The translations under genes were made by a program, and so were the position numbers. This document shows, piece by piece, positions 1 through 7,902 of a stretch of DNA of 64,000 bases (its first letter is position 1; every line of letters begins with the position of its first letter). Source of the stretch: Solimicrobium silvestre (lineage in GTDB: Bacteria; Pseudomonadota; Gammaproteobacteria; Burkholderiales; Burkholderiaceae_D). The notes beneath the pieces are model-generated. The model ran no database searches, was not told where the DNA came from, and saw only the letters and a program-made list of their open reading frames with translations. The stretch is taken from the NCBI RefSeq assembly GCF_002976435.1, contig NZ_PUGF01000009.1, positions 62,001 through 126,000 of the forward strand, read 5' to 3'.

Positions 1-1077
1 GCACTACTCCGATGCGTCACGCTCATTTCAGAATCAATAGGCATGCTCCCATTGAACCTGATTGAGCGTGGTGACGAAAAAAAATACGCCACAACGCACC
101 CGTTATACAGACTACTAAAATCAAGACCTAACCAGTGGCAAACCGCCTATGAATTTAAAAGCTTGATGCAGTTGCGCCTACTTTTACACGGCAACGCTTA
201 CGCAAGAATAATCCGGTCACGCGATCAAATCATCCAATTAATTCCCATTGATCCTGCATTGGTAACGCCCAAGCTTGACGACCAATGGAACATGCAATAC
301 CACTATCAACGCAAGAACGGCGAAACATTAATTCTCCCAGCGTCAGAAATATTTCATTTAAGGGATTTATCAGACGACGGTATCGTTGGCTTATCGCGTG
401 TCAAGCTGGCCAGAGAAGCCATCGGCATCGCACTGCAGGCAGAAAAAGCTGCTGCTAGATTATTCAAAAACGGCGTCATGGCAGGCGGCGCACTCTCATC
501 ACCCGACAAATTAAGCGACGAAGCCTACACAAAATTACAAGCGTCGGTCGAAGCCAAGGCCGGTGCCGACAACGCAGGCCGCTGGATGATTTTGGAAGAA
601 GGCTTAAAGGCAGAGCAATTTGCCAATACAGCCGCCGATGCCCAGCACATCGAAAACCGCAATCACCAGATCGAAGAAATAGCCCGGGCCATGGGCGTGC
701 CAAGACCACTCCTCATGATGGACGACACATCATGGGGCAGCGGCATCGAGCAGCTAGGCATCTTCTTCGTGCAATACAGCCTACAACATTGGTTCACCGT
801 GTGGGAGCAAGCTACAGAACGTTCATTACTAACACCGGAAGAATGCGGCAAGTATTTTATTAAATTTAACGAACGCGCCTTATTACGTGGAACGTTAAAA
901 GACCAGGCCGATTTTTTCACCAAAGCACTTGGCTCCGGAGGACAACAGCCCTTCATGACAGCCAATCAAGTTCGTGAATTACTTGATATGTCTAAAGATA
1001 AAAGCAAACACGCTGACGAACTAGGGACCCCATTAATTAAGGACAAAAATGTCACTACTAACCCTGCCAAAAATTAA
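1..1077 (+). CDS. Phage portal protein, HK97 family (5' partial)
   Basis: The portal forms the dodecameric channel at the capsid vertex through which DNA is packaged and ejected, and it docks the terminase. The reading frame is open from base 1, and the residues before the first ATG (ALLRCVTLISESIGMLPLNL) match the conserved portal region that normally lies tens of residues inside the protein, so the ATG at 43 is internal and the true start is left of the window. The segment around LHGNAYA and the helix IEEIARAMGVPRPLL are typical of the family. It overlaps the protease gene by 29 bases, as is common in head operons. The terminase genes expected upstream are not in view. Confidence 0.93.
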   Translation, partial: ALLRCVTLISESIGMLPLNLIERGDEKKYATTHPLYRLLKSRPNQWQTAYEFKSLMQLRLLLHGNAYARIIRSRDQIIQLIPIDPALVTPKLDDQWNMQYHYQRKNGETLILPASEIFHLRDLSDDGIVGLSRVKLAREAIGIALQAEKAAARLFKNGVMAGGALSSPDKLSDEAYTKLQASVEAKAGADNAGRWMILEEGLKAEQFANTAADAQHIENRNHQIEEIARAMGVPRPLLMMDDTSWGSGIEQLGIFFVQYSLQHWFTVWEQATERSLLTPEECGKYFIKFNERALLRGTLKDQADFFTKALGSGGQQPFMTANQVRELLDMSKDKSKHADELGTPLIKDKNVTTNPAKN

Positions 1078-1888
1078 CGCCGAAGCACGAATCGGCAACG
1101 CACAATTCGATATGCGTACCGACGCATTAGAACGTTGGGAACCAACAATCTGTGCGTCAACCGACAACTCCACCAGCATATCAATCTATGAACAAATTGG
1201 TGAATCGTGGGATGGCTCCGGTATGACAGCAGCACGCATGTCCGGTATTTTGCGCAACGTCGGTAACAGCGAAATTGTCGTCAACATCAATTCACCAGGT
1301 GGTGATTTTTTTGAAGGCGTCGCCATCTACAACCTACTGCGAGAACACAAAGCCAAAGTCACTATCAAGGTCGTCGGCCTAGCCGCTTCCGCCGCCTCCA
1401 TTATCGCCATGGCCGGTGATGAAATTCAAATGGGTGACGGCGCATTCTTAATGATCCATAACGCATGGGCGGTGGCCGTAGGTAATCGCCATGACCTGAA
1501 AGCTGCCGCAGAAACACTAACCCCGTTCGATGAAGCCATGGCCGATGTCTATGCTGCACGTTCAGGACTCAGCGCCAAAGAAGCCGCCAAGCTTATGGAT
1601 GCCGAAACATGGCTCAACGCATCCAAAGCAGTAGAGCAAGGCTTTGCCACTGGCCTGATGCAACGTGACGAAATCACCCACAACGCCAAAGCACAAGGCA
1701 ACACCAAACACCTAGCTTTGGTTGAAGCAGCCATGGCACGTGCTGGGCATTCTCGCTCGGTCCGGCGCGACACCCTTAAATCCCTCTTTTCCAGCAAGCC
1801 CGGCGCTGCTGAAAACACCGTCAAGCCGAGCGCTGACATAGCAGCATCGTTGCAATCCCTCCTTCAAACCATGAAAGAATCAACATGA
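1049..1888 (+). CDS. Phage prohead maturation protease, ClpP-like (S14)
   Basis: This serine protease of the ClpP fold cleaves the capsid delta domain during prohead maturation. The core runs from about residue 40 to 200. VVNINSPGGDFFEG (77-90) is the conserved ClpP strand and oxyanion region, GLAAS (110-114) holds the likely nucleophile Ser114, and MIHNAW (135-140) holds His137. The last 80 residues are low-complexity and likely act as a scaffold-like tail. The start overlaps the portal 3' end, and the stop overlaps the capsid start by 4 bases (ATGA), indicating translational coupling. Confidence 0.93.
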   Translation: MSLLTLPKINAEARIGNAQFDMRTDALERWEPTICASTDNSTSISIYEQIGESWDGSGMTAARMSGILRNVGNSEIVVNINSPGGDFFEGVAIYNLLREHKAKVTIKVVGLAASAASIIAMAGDEIQMGDGAFLMIHNAWAVAVGNRHDLKAAAETLTPFDEAMADVYAARSGLSAKEAAKLMDAETWLNASKAVEQGFATGLMQRDEITHNAKAQGNTKHLALVEAAMARAGHSRSVRRDTLKSLFSSKPGAAENTVKPSADIAASLQSLLQTMKEST

Positions 1889-3105
1889 AACAAACAGCCA
1901 TCGCACGCGGTATCCAGTCTGTTCGCGCAGAAACTGACGTAAGCGCATTAATTGGTAGTTTAAACAAAGCATTTGCCGACTTTAAAGCGGAAAATGATCG
2001 CCAACTCAACGATATTAAAAAGGGAAGTGCAGACGCACTGCAAGCTCTCAAAGTAGAAAATATCAATGCCGACATTGCTAATCTCCAACGCGCAGTTGAC
2101 GACGCTAATAGCCGCATGGCCGCAGCCGAATTAAACGGTGGAGCAAGCGCAGGACTGAAAGATAAAGAGTATTCAGCCGCCTTCTCAGCCCACTTCAAAA
2201 AAGGCGATGTACAAGCCGCCTTAAACAAAGGCACAGCAAGTGACGGAGGCTATTTAGCGCCCGTAGAGTGGGATCGCTCCATTACAGATCGCTTAATCGA
2301 AGTATCCCCGCTTCGCCAATTGTGCTTTGTCCAAACCATTGGTAATGCGGGATTTAGTAAATTATTTGCCCATCGTGGCGCCACCTCAGGTTGGGTAGGT
2401 GAGGCTGAAGAGCGTCCAGAAACAGGCACGCCCACCTTATCCAGCTTGGCATATGAAACTGGTGAACTCTATGCAAATCCAGCAGCAACGCAGCAAATGC
2501 TAGATGACAGCGAGATTAATTTGGAGGTGTGGCTGGCCGGTGAAGTAGAAACAGAATTTGCGTACCAGGAAGGCATCGCATTTTTGACAGGCAGTGGCGA
2601 TAAAAAACCACGCGGACTACTCACCTACATCACAGGCGGCGTAAATGCCAATAAGCATCCCTACGGCGATATTAAAACGATCAAAAGCAATGCGGCGGCA
2701 ACCATCACCGCAGACAGTTTAATCGACCTGACGGAATCACTGCCGACCGCCCTAACAGCAGGCGCAAGCATGATTGCCAATAAATCCACTATCACCGCTG
2801 CCAGAAAGTTAAAAGATGGTCAGGGTAATTATTTATGGCAGCCCTCATTTACAGCCGGTAAGCCAGCAACCATCAACGGCTATGGCATTACAGAAGTGGC
2901 GGGAATGCCCGCTATTGCCGCCAACTCAATCCCAATTATGTTTGGTGACTTTAAACGTGGCTACATGATTATTGATCGCATGGGTGTGCGAGTTCTGCGT
3001 GACCCCTTCACTAAAAAACCGTTCGTCTCGTTCTACACCACTAAGCGCGTCGGTGGCGGCTTGCTCAATCCTGACTACTTAAAAGCGCTGAAAATCTCAG
3101 CATAA
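1885..3105 (+). CDS. Major capsid protein, HK97 family
   Basis: This is the main shell protein. It is 406 residues, a normal length for an HK97-type precursor. The first ~100 residues are charged and predicted coiled coil (the delta scaffolding domain removed by the upstream protease). The mature domain begins near residue 110, with GTASDGGYLAPVEWDRSI as the usual N-arm entry and GWVGEAEERPET as the E-loop region typical of the family. The cleavage site cannot be fixed from sequence alone. It is followed by a strong hairpin terminator. Confidence 0.95.
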   Translation: MKQTAIARGIQSVRAETDVSALIGSLNKAFADFKAENDRQLNDIKKGSADALQALKVENINADIANLQRAVDDANSRMAAAELNGGASAGLKDKEYSAAFSAHFKKGDVQAALNKGTASDGGYLAPVEWDRSITDRLIEVSPLRQLCFVQTIGNAGFSKLFAHRGATSGWVGEAEERPETGTPTLSSLAYETGELYANPAATQQMLDDSEINLEVWLAGEVETEFAYQEGIAFLTGSGDKKPRGLLTYITGGVNANKHPYGDIKTIKSNAAATITADSLIDLTESLPTALTAGASMIANKSTITAARKLKDGQGNYLWQPSFTAGKPATINGYGITEVAGMPAIAANSIPIMFGDFKRGYMIIDRMGVRVLRDPFTKKPFVSFYTTKRVGGGLLNPDYLKALKISA

Positions 3106-3127
3106 CGTCGGCAGGTGTTAATCAACA

Positions 3128-3150
3128 AAGCACCTTCGGGTGCTTTTTTT
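3128..3150 (+). terminator. Hairpin terminator with UUCG tetraloop after capsid gene
   Basis: Stem AAGCACC/GGTGCTT with loop TTCG is followed by a run of seven T. It lies between the capsid gene and the next small gene, inside the late operon, so late transcription probably needs antitermination to pass it. Confidence 0.8.
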
Positions 3151-3161
3151 ATGAGGTGAGT

Positions 3162-3329
3162 ATGAAGCTAACAAAACCATTTTTAGGTGTTCCGGACGGC
3201 CAGATTTACCCGGTTGAATATCAGGCCGGTGATGAGTGTCCACCTGAATTAATTGAGGCTGCTAAATCATTGGGCGCAATTGAAGATAAAGTCGAAGCCA
3301 AGCCAAAAACGAATGTGAAAGGTAACTAA
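3162..3329 (+). CDS. Small head/neck protein, 55 residues (hypothetical)
   Basis: A 55-residue acidic protein reading MKLTKPFLGVPDGQIYPVEY at its start. GAGGTGAG just upstream is a good ribosome binding site. It lies between the capsid and the gp6-like connector, where HK97-type phages often carry a small gene of unknown or head-associated function. I do not recognise the family. The position and the FLGVPDGQIYPVEYQAGD stretch suggest a structural or head-completion role, which is inference only. Confidence 0.7.
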   Translation: MKLTKPFLGVPDGQIYPVEYQAGDECPPELIEAAKSLGAIEDKVEAKPKTNVKGN

Positions 3330-3332
3330 CTA

Positions 3333-3674
3333 ATGTTCGTCACTCTGAAACTTGTAAAGCAGAATTCGAGTATAGATAGTTCTGATACAGACGAATTCTT
3401 GGAATTTCTCATCAATTCTGCTGGGCAAGAGGCCGAGGAATATCTAAACCGAAAATTATTTATTAACGAGGTAGCTATGGCGCAAGCGGTTCAGGACAAT
3501 AAAGCTGGGGCTTGCCCGTTGGTGATTGTTGCGCCAATTCAGCACGCAATATTAATAATGATAGATGAAGCGTATAAAAATCGTGGTGAAACCGTCACTG
3601 GCGTCAGCATCACATCGTTACCTTATGGCACACGTAAGCGCCTGGATCGCTATCGTATTTTTGCGGGGCTGTAA
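3333..3674 (+). CDS. Head-tail connector protein, gp6-like
   Basis: This resembles the HK97 gp6 family, which forms the ring beneath the portal to which head-closure proteins bind. It is 113 residues and mostly helical, with the characteristic early segment DEFLEFLINSAGQEAEEYLNRKLF (about 21-44) and a later alpha region ending in YGTRKRLDRYRI. It starts four bases after the preceding small gene and overlaps the next gene by one base, indicating tight coupling in the head-tail joining block. Confidence 0.85.
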   Translation: MFVTLKLVKQNSSIDSSDTDEFLEFLINSAGQEAEEYLNRKLFINEVAMAQAVQDNKAGACPLVIVAPIQHAILIMIDEAYKNRGETVTGVSITSLPYGTRKRLDRYRIFAGL

Positions 3675-3994
3675 TGAATTCTGGCCAATTAAACAGACGC
3701 ATCACAATTCAGGCCGCGTCAACCAAGCAAGACGCGCTAGGACAACCGATTGATGGCTGGAGTGAGGTAGCCACCGTATGGGCTGGCATTACAGACATTA
3801 ACGGACGTGAATTTATAGCGGCAGCTGCAGTACAAAACACTGTGCAGACAAAAATAATAATTCGATACCGTGCAGGTATAACGCCAGCCATGCGTGTGCT
3901 GCATAAAGACAGCATCTACAACATCGAAGCGGTACTAGGGCAAGACAATGTCTGGCTGAATTTAATGTGTTCTAAAGAGGTAAATAATGGCTAA
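3674..3994 (+). CDS. Head-tail adaptor / head closure protein (SPP1 gp16-like)
   Basis: This belongs to the phage head-tail joining family. The opening SGQLNRRITIQ, then DALGQPIDGWSEVATVWAGI and a beta-rich C-terminal half including FRYRAGI-type strands (here IIIRYRAGITPAMRV), are diagnostic. The protein plugs the connector after packaging and forms the interface for tail attachment. It is 106 residues, the usual size. Its stop overlaps the next gene by 8 bases. Confidence 0.88.
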   Translation: MNSGQLNRRITIQAASTKQDALGQPIDGWSEVATVWAGITDINGREFIAAAAVQNTVQTKIIIRYRAGITPAMRVLHKDSIYNIEAVLGQDNVWLNLMCSKEVNNG

Positions 3995-4382
3995 TTTCGA
4001 CATAGAAATGAGCGGCGATTTATTCGGTGTGCTCACTAAGTTTGAGTCAAAAGTACGTGAAAAAGTATTGTTTTCTGGTGCAGCAGCCATGGCAAAAGTT
4101 ATCTATGACGAAGCCAAAATCAATGCTCTCAAGCACACTAAATCTGGCACGCTCTATGACGCCATTTATCGTGTTCACTCCAAAGATAAATCAACAGAAC
4201 AAAAAGTGACTTACGAAATTAGCTGGAATAAAACCAGAGCACCACACGGCCATTTGATTGAGTTCGGTACCGTACGTGCGCCAGCGTACCCATTCATTCG
4301 TCCAGCTTTTGATCGCATCAGTGACGCCATCAAAGCGGGGCAGGATCGTATGCGAGAAGCACTTAACAAGAGGGCATCATGA
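3987..4382 (+). CDS. Tail component, HK97 gp10-like
   Basis: A 131-residue protein resembling HK97 gp10, which takes part in head-tail joining or tail completion. The pattern of a central helix (IYDEAKINALKHTKSGTLYDAI) followed by a conserved strand-turn around PHGHLIEFGTVRAPAYPFIRPAF (about 83-105) is the family signature (HxxxxEFGT...P..PF.RPA). It overlaps the next gene by 4 bases (ATGA). Confidence 0.88.
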   Translation: MANFDIEMSGDLFGVLTKFESKVREKVLFSGAAAMAKVIYDEAKINALKHTKSGTLYDAIYRVHSKDKSTEQKVTYEISWNKTRAPHGHLIEFGTVRAPAYPFIRPAFDRISDAIKAGQDRMREALNKRAS

Positions 4383-4738
4383 GCGTTGAATCTCACATTA
4401 CTAACGCACTTAATCCACTAGTTGATCAGCGCGTCTACCCTGATATAGCACCTGAGCAAACCAAGCCGCCCTATATCACCTACCAACAAGTAGGCGGTGC
4501 ATCAGTTAATTTTCTAAATGGCGCAATACCAACCAAGCGCAACAGCCGTTTTCAAATTAACGTCTGGGCAAAAACACGTGATGAAGCTGCAAAGCTATCC
4601 AAGCGGGCAGACAAGGCATTACGCCAAGCCCAAGAACTCCAAACAACAGTACTCGGCGAAGCAATAGCTGTAATTGATCAAGAAACTAAGCTGAGAGGCA
4701 CGCGCCAAGATTTTAGCTTTTGGGTGAATGTAACCTAA
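4379..4738 (+). CDS. Tail completion/terminator protein (DUF3168, gp17-like)
   Basis: A 119-residue protein with the family pattern: an N-terminal helix ending in VYPDIAPEQTKPPYITYQQVGG, then the strand RFQINVWAKTRDEA and a long helix. In lambda-like and SPP1-like phages this protein caps the growing tail tube and forms the tail side of the head-tail interface. It is coupled by overlap to the gp10-like gene and followed by a terminator hairpin before the tail tube gene. Confidence 0.85.
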   Translation: MSVESHITNALNPLVDQRVYPDIAPEQTKPPYITYQQVGGASVNFLNGAIPTKRNSRFQINVWAKTRDEAAKLSKRADKALRQAQELQTTVLGEAIAVIDQETKLRGTRQDFSFWVNVT

Positions 4739-4770
4739 GCAACGTAATACGCCTACGGGCATTGACCATC

Positions 4771-4793
4771 AAGCACCTACGGGTGCTTTTTTT
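4771..4793 (+). terminator. Hairpin terminator before tail tube gene
   Basis: Stem AAGCACC/GGTGCTT with loop TACG is followed by seven T. The stem sequence is identical to the terminator after the capsid gene; only the second loop base differs. Confidence 0.8.
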
Positions 4794-4813
4794 ACAACTG
4801 AGAGGATTATCAA

Positions 4814-5458
4814 ATGAGTGTAACAGTACCTAACGGAACAGAATTTGCCATTGCTGGCAGCTATGCGGCAGCGGTACCGATAACTAAGATTAGCAATGCT
4901 GCTATTGCCATTTTTTCTGCTGCAAATACGTAGGCGGGGGGGGATTTTGTTGAAATCAAAAGCGCCTGGCAGAGTATTAATGACAAAGTTTTTAAAGTAA
5001 TTACTCCAACCGCCGCCTCGTTTGGGTTAGTCGGTGTCAATACATCTAGTCTGGAAGATTTTCCCGACACGGGTGGCGCTGGTTCATTTCGCAAAATAAT
5101 TGACTGGAAACCATTCGCAGAAGTACTTAATGCTAGTGGCGAAGGTGGTGAGCAGCAGTATGTAGACTACCAACTTCTCAACGATAAAACATCGCAACAA
5201 CGGCGTCTTCCTACGTTTAAAAATGCAACAGGTTTAACGATAACGATTCCAGACGATCCAGACGATGCAGGACGCAAAGTGGCAGATCAAGCAGATGCAG
5301 ACACTTTGCCACGCGCCGTAAGGGCGGTATTGCCAAACAAGGTCGTGATTCTTTACAACGCGTATGTCTCGGTTAATAGCACTCCCAAAATGGACGCAAA
5401 CGAAATCATGACAGTGGAAGTTAAGCTGGCATTATTATCCAAACCAGTGAGGTATTAA
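4814..5458 (+). pseudogene. Phage tail tube protein, interrupted by in-frame amber codon
   Basis: Reading from ATG 4814 gives MSVTVPNGTEFAIAGSYAAA and onward, then a TAG at 4931-4933 (codon 40), after which the same frame stays open for 174 codons to TAA. The downstream part matches the tail tube family: GSFRKIIDWKPFAEVLNASG, GGEQQYVDYQLL, RRLPTFKNATGLTITI, YNAYVSVNSTP. Because the frame is the same on both sides, this is a nonsense change (for example from Leu TTG or Gln CAG) and not a frameshift. The stop lies directly before a run of eight G, so a sequencing error is possible. No start codon shortly after the stop could restore the protein. GAGAGGATTAT upstream gives the ribosome binding site. 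Confidence 0.88.
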
Positions 5459-5460
5459 TT

Positions 5461-5772
5461 ATGGCCAAGCTGACCTTGCAACCCAAACCAGAATTTAAAG
5501 GAACCGTAGAAATTCCTAGTGCAGGTGATGGTTTAGTGACGATTGAAGTCACTTTTATTCACCGGACCAAAACCCAGTTGGATGAATTTATTAAAACTCG
5601 CACTGGCGTGGATGATCATGTTTCATTTATGGATATGGTAAGCGGCTGGGATTTAAAAGATAAATTCAATGAAGATAACGTAAAACTTCTTTTAGAAAAT
5701 TACATCAGCGCAGCCCAGGTAACGTTTCAGCGTTACGTAGCGTTGCTTGTGGACGGTAAAGCAAAAAACTAG
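5461..5772 (+). CDS. Tail assembly chaperone gpG-like
   Basis: A 103-residue protein resembling the lambda gpG / gp-type tail assembly chaperone family (starts MAKLTLQPKPEFKGTVEIP). These proteins coat the tape measure during tail tube polymerisation and are not in the virion. The gene begins two bases after the tail tube stop. Its last codons, GCA AAA AAC TAG, contain the -1 slippery heptamer that allows some ribosomes to continue into the T frame. Confidence 0.88.
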   Translation: MAKLTLQPKPEFKGTVEIPSAGDGLVTIEVTFIHRTKTQLDEFIKTRTGVDDHVSFMDMVSGWDLKDKFNEDNVKLLLENYISAAQVTFQRYVALLVDGKAKN

Positions 5773-6077
5773 CAGCGGCGGCACGGTTCCTCTATACCGT
5801 GCCGCCGAGTGAATCTGCTCTATCCGCATTGGGATTAACCCTTGCAGAAGCGCATCCTGATGTAGAGGTCTGGCCGGATAATGTGCAAACAGTAAATTGT
5901 TTTATTGCGCTGTCTACGCAGTGGAAAGTGGGGATGAATGGGGTCACCGGCTTGGACTATGCTGCTGTTTTGTTAGTGATGGATTTATTTGAAGTTGACG
6001 ATAAAAAAGAGGTTTTTAGTGGGCTGCAGATGATGGAAGTTGAAGCGCTTAAGTTTATGCGGTCTATTTCGTCTTAA
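5461..6077 (+). CDS. Tail assembly chaperone gpGT fusion by -1 frameshift
   Basis: The second frame (DUF1799-like; SESALSALGLTLAEAHPDVE, then VEVWPDN) has no convincing independent start; its only early start would be a GTG at 5799 inside the hairpin. The frame is open upstream to the slippery site, so a -1 shift at 5763-5769 yields about 103 gpG residues, a linker LAAAARFLYTVPP and about 90 T residues (205 in total). In lambda the GT fusion recruits tail tube subunits to the tape measure at a few percent of gpG level. The split-frame arrangement is conserved in siphophages and myophages. Confidence 0.88.
5763..5807 (+). promoter_or_regulatory. Programmed -1 ribosomal frameshift signal
   Basis: Slippery heptamer A AAA AAC (5763-5769) is in the correct phase relative to gpG. 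A 6-nt spacer follows, then a perfect 12-bp GC-rich hairpin: arm CGGCGGCACGGT (5776-5787), 8-nt loop, arm ACCGTGCCGCCG (5796-5807). The gpG stop TAG lies in the spacer. All three elements match the classical -1 frameshift design. Confidence 0.9.
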
Positions 6078-6226
6078 TAGACTTTCTATTTTGTAATTAG
6101 TTATGACGTATGTAAGTGAGTAGTGTTATTGTAAAATATGAAGTATCAGAAGTGCAACAGTATGTAAATGCGTGAATACATAAAACTATTTACACTCCTT
6201 CAAAAATAACCCATATTGTTTTCAAA

Positions 6227-6244
6227 ATGCCCTAAATAGGGCAT
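6227..6244. repeat. Perfect palindrome ATGCCCTA-AA-TAGGGCAT
   Basis: Two 8-bp arms are separated by two bases in the AT-rich spacer between the tail chaperone and the first exported-protein gene. It is followed by a T-rich stretch, so it could be a weak terminator for the chaperone transcript or an operator for the downstream module. The sequence does not decide between these. Confidence 0.5.
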
Positions 6245-6323
6245 ATCATTTCATTTTTTAGCCTGCTAAAGTTCCTGAGCTAACATTTTGTTAGTGATAA
6301 GCAAACTTGACTTAGGAGACTTT

Positions 6324-7256
6324 ATGAAAGTTTTAAAAGTTATTTTCGCCACGGCTCTAGCCTGTACCGCAACATTATCCTTTGCAAATACTCCTCGTCC
6401 GTCGATTCAAGGAAATACACCTGCTGAAATTCAAGCTCGTTTTTCAAATATTATTGAGCAGAATTTCATAAATGGAAAAGCTGATCAAATTATCGAGAAC
6501 CTGAGCAGTCAGGAAATGGCAGATTTAGCCGCTTTTTACGGTGATGCAAAACAGGGTGATACGTCGGCATTATTACAAATCCTCGCTTCGAAACTTAATG
6601 CACAACATCTTGTAAAAGTTGGTCGTGCTTTTGGTAATGAATTAACATATTCAGCGGTAGCAAAATACGCATCAAAAGACGTTCGAGATGAATTTAATGT
6701 GACGCCAAAAGGAAGTGTCTTACCTATTAATTTCTACGCAAATCTTGCCATTGCAAACGCACATTCTATCCCTCGTGTATCAGCGCCTACTGCTACTCTA
6801 GTGGGAGGTATTGCTACACCGATGGTTGGACCAGCACCAACAGCGGATATGAGTCTCTATGATATATATTTAGAGTTTCGCACTGCTACTATTGGTTCGT
6901 TAAGTGTTGAATCAGCATTATATGAGAGCGCGGCATTTGCAGGTTCTAGATTGATTGTCGCTTATGGAGTTGGTTATGCGGTAGGTACACAGGTCAATAG
7001 TTTGATTAATACTTATGACCCCGCGTTAGGCAGTGCAATTGGATCGGCGGTAGCGACAGTAGTTAATACGGTGACTAATTTTGGTCAAACTACTCCAACA
7101 ACTGCAGCTGGCGCTCAAGCGCAAACACAAATGGATTCGTTAATGGGATCGATTTTACCGCTAACGTCGCCCGGCGATTATAACGTTACACAGGATATGG
7201 CTGAAATGAATAGCGTAGGCGGGAGTATATGCACGTACGGGTGTAAACTTGATTAA
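6324..7256 (+). CDS. Exported protein of unknown function (moron)
   Basis: A 310-residue protein with a clear signal peptide (MKVLKVIFATALACTATLSFA, cleavage before NTPRP). The start at 6324 is chosen because AGGAGA lies 5 bases upstream; an ATG at 6288 gives a less plausible leader. After the signal come a helical region (to about 140), a Pro/Ala-rich stretch, then a hydrophobic Gly/Ala-rich segment (about 205-260) that might insert in a membrane, and a C-terminal pair CTYGC. I do not recognise the family. It is not part of the normal tail gene set: it sits between the GT chaperone and the tape measure, a place where siphophages have no conserved gene, and base composition is AT-rich compared with flanking tail genes. 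Confidence 0.75.
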   Translation: MKVLKVIFATALACTATLSFANTPRPSIQGNTPAEIQARFSNIIEQNFINGKADQIIENLSSQEMADLAAFYGDAKQGDTSALLQILASKLNAQHLVKVGRAFGNELTYSAVAKYASKDVRDEFNVTPKGSVLPINFYANLAIANAHSIPRVSAPTATLVGGIATPMVGPAPTADMSLYDIYLEFRTATIGSLSVESALYESAAFAGSRLIVAYGVGYAVGTQVNSLINTYDPALGSAIGSAVATVVNTVTNFGQTTPTTAAGAQAQTQMDSLMGSILPLTSPGDYNVTQDMAEMNSVGGSICTYGCKLD

Positions 7257-7320
7257 ATACCCATCACTACCGATCCTGTAAAAAATATCAAATCTAATTT
7301 GATAATGTTTTGAAGCAAAC

Positions 7321-7650
7321 ATGTGTGAAACAACTATGAAAAAATTTCAACTCTTAACCTTATTTGCTGAAGCACTTTTTTTTTGCTATTTTGTTTGGGG
7401 TGCATTAACAACGACTCACGATAAAGTACTTTTCTTATTCAATATGGGTTTTTTGTTGATTTTTTTATCGGGGTTGTACGGTGATATATTTTATTATAAA
7501 GATAGATTTGTAAGATTGAAAATGTCAATTCCTGAAATCTATAAAGATGCGAAAACTGGTAAGCGCAGCATGACTATGGTCGAACATGCTTTGTTGTTTT
7601 TAGGATTTAGTTTTCTTGCGATGAGTGCATATTTTAAATTTTTCATGTAA
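7321..7650 (+). CDS. Small membrane protein, unknown function (moron)
   Basis: At most 109 residues with about three transmembrane segments (near residues 10-30, 40-60 and 87-106 counted from MCETT), separated by a charged loop with KDRFVRLKMSIPEIYKDAKTG. A second start, ATG 7336 (MKKFQLL), is equally likely as neither has a strong ribosome binding site. It is very AT-rich (20 of 60 bases G+C in 7381-7440). It is flanked by two genes for exported proteins, so the three may act together at the host envelope, for instance in superinfection exclusion or as lysogenic conversion genes. That role is inference. Confidence 0.65.
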   Translation: MCETTMKKFQLLTLFAEALFFCYFVWGALTTTHDKVLFLFNMGFLLIFLSGLYGDIFYYKDRFVRLKMSIPEIYKDAKTGKRSMTMVEHALLFLGFSFLAMSAYFKFFM

Positions 7651-7817
7651 TAGATCATTGAACTAAACCCTAAAGTTTGGCTTACATTTAACTTTGGGGG
7701 GAGCCATAATCAGCCCTTGATAGAGTCCCTATGACCGATGACCGGGCGAATTCATTCACGGTTTTGATAGGATATTTCACCTAATACGTTGTGGAAGCGC
7801 AACGGTGAAGATAAATC

Positions 7818-7836
7818 TAACTTCCTTTGGAAGTTA
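7818..7836. repeat. Inverted repeat TAACTTCC-TTT-GGAAGTTA
   Basis: A perfect 8-bp hairpin with a 3-base loop lies in the 250-bp spacer before the second exported-protein gene. It may be a weak terminator (T-rich sequence follows 9 bases later) or a regulatory site. Nothing else is recognised in the spacer. Confidence 0.45.
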
Positions 7837-7902
7837 TGGATAGCCTTTTTTATATGCAAACGAGAAGCTATAGAAACCTTAATAAAGTAGACAGGGATGG
7901 AT

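Noticed and set aside
43-45. ATG at 43 as portal start
   Set aside because: The frame is open to base 1 and the residues before the ATG are conserved portal sequence, so the gene is 5' truncated by the window.
4931-4933. TAG recoding in this phage
   Set aside because: Other genes in the same prophage (gpG, umuD) end with TAG, and no other in-frame TAG was seen in a structural gene, so a simple nonsense change or base error is more likely.
5799-6077. Tail chaperone T as an independent gene starting at GTG 5799
   Set aside because: The frame is open upstream to a canonical slip site with a hairpin; the GTG lies inside the hairpin and has no ribosome binding site.
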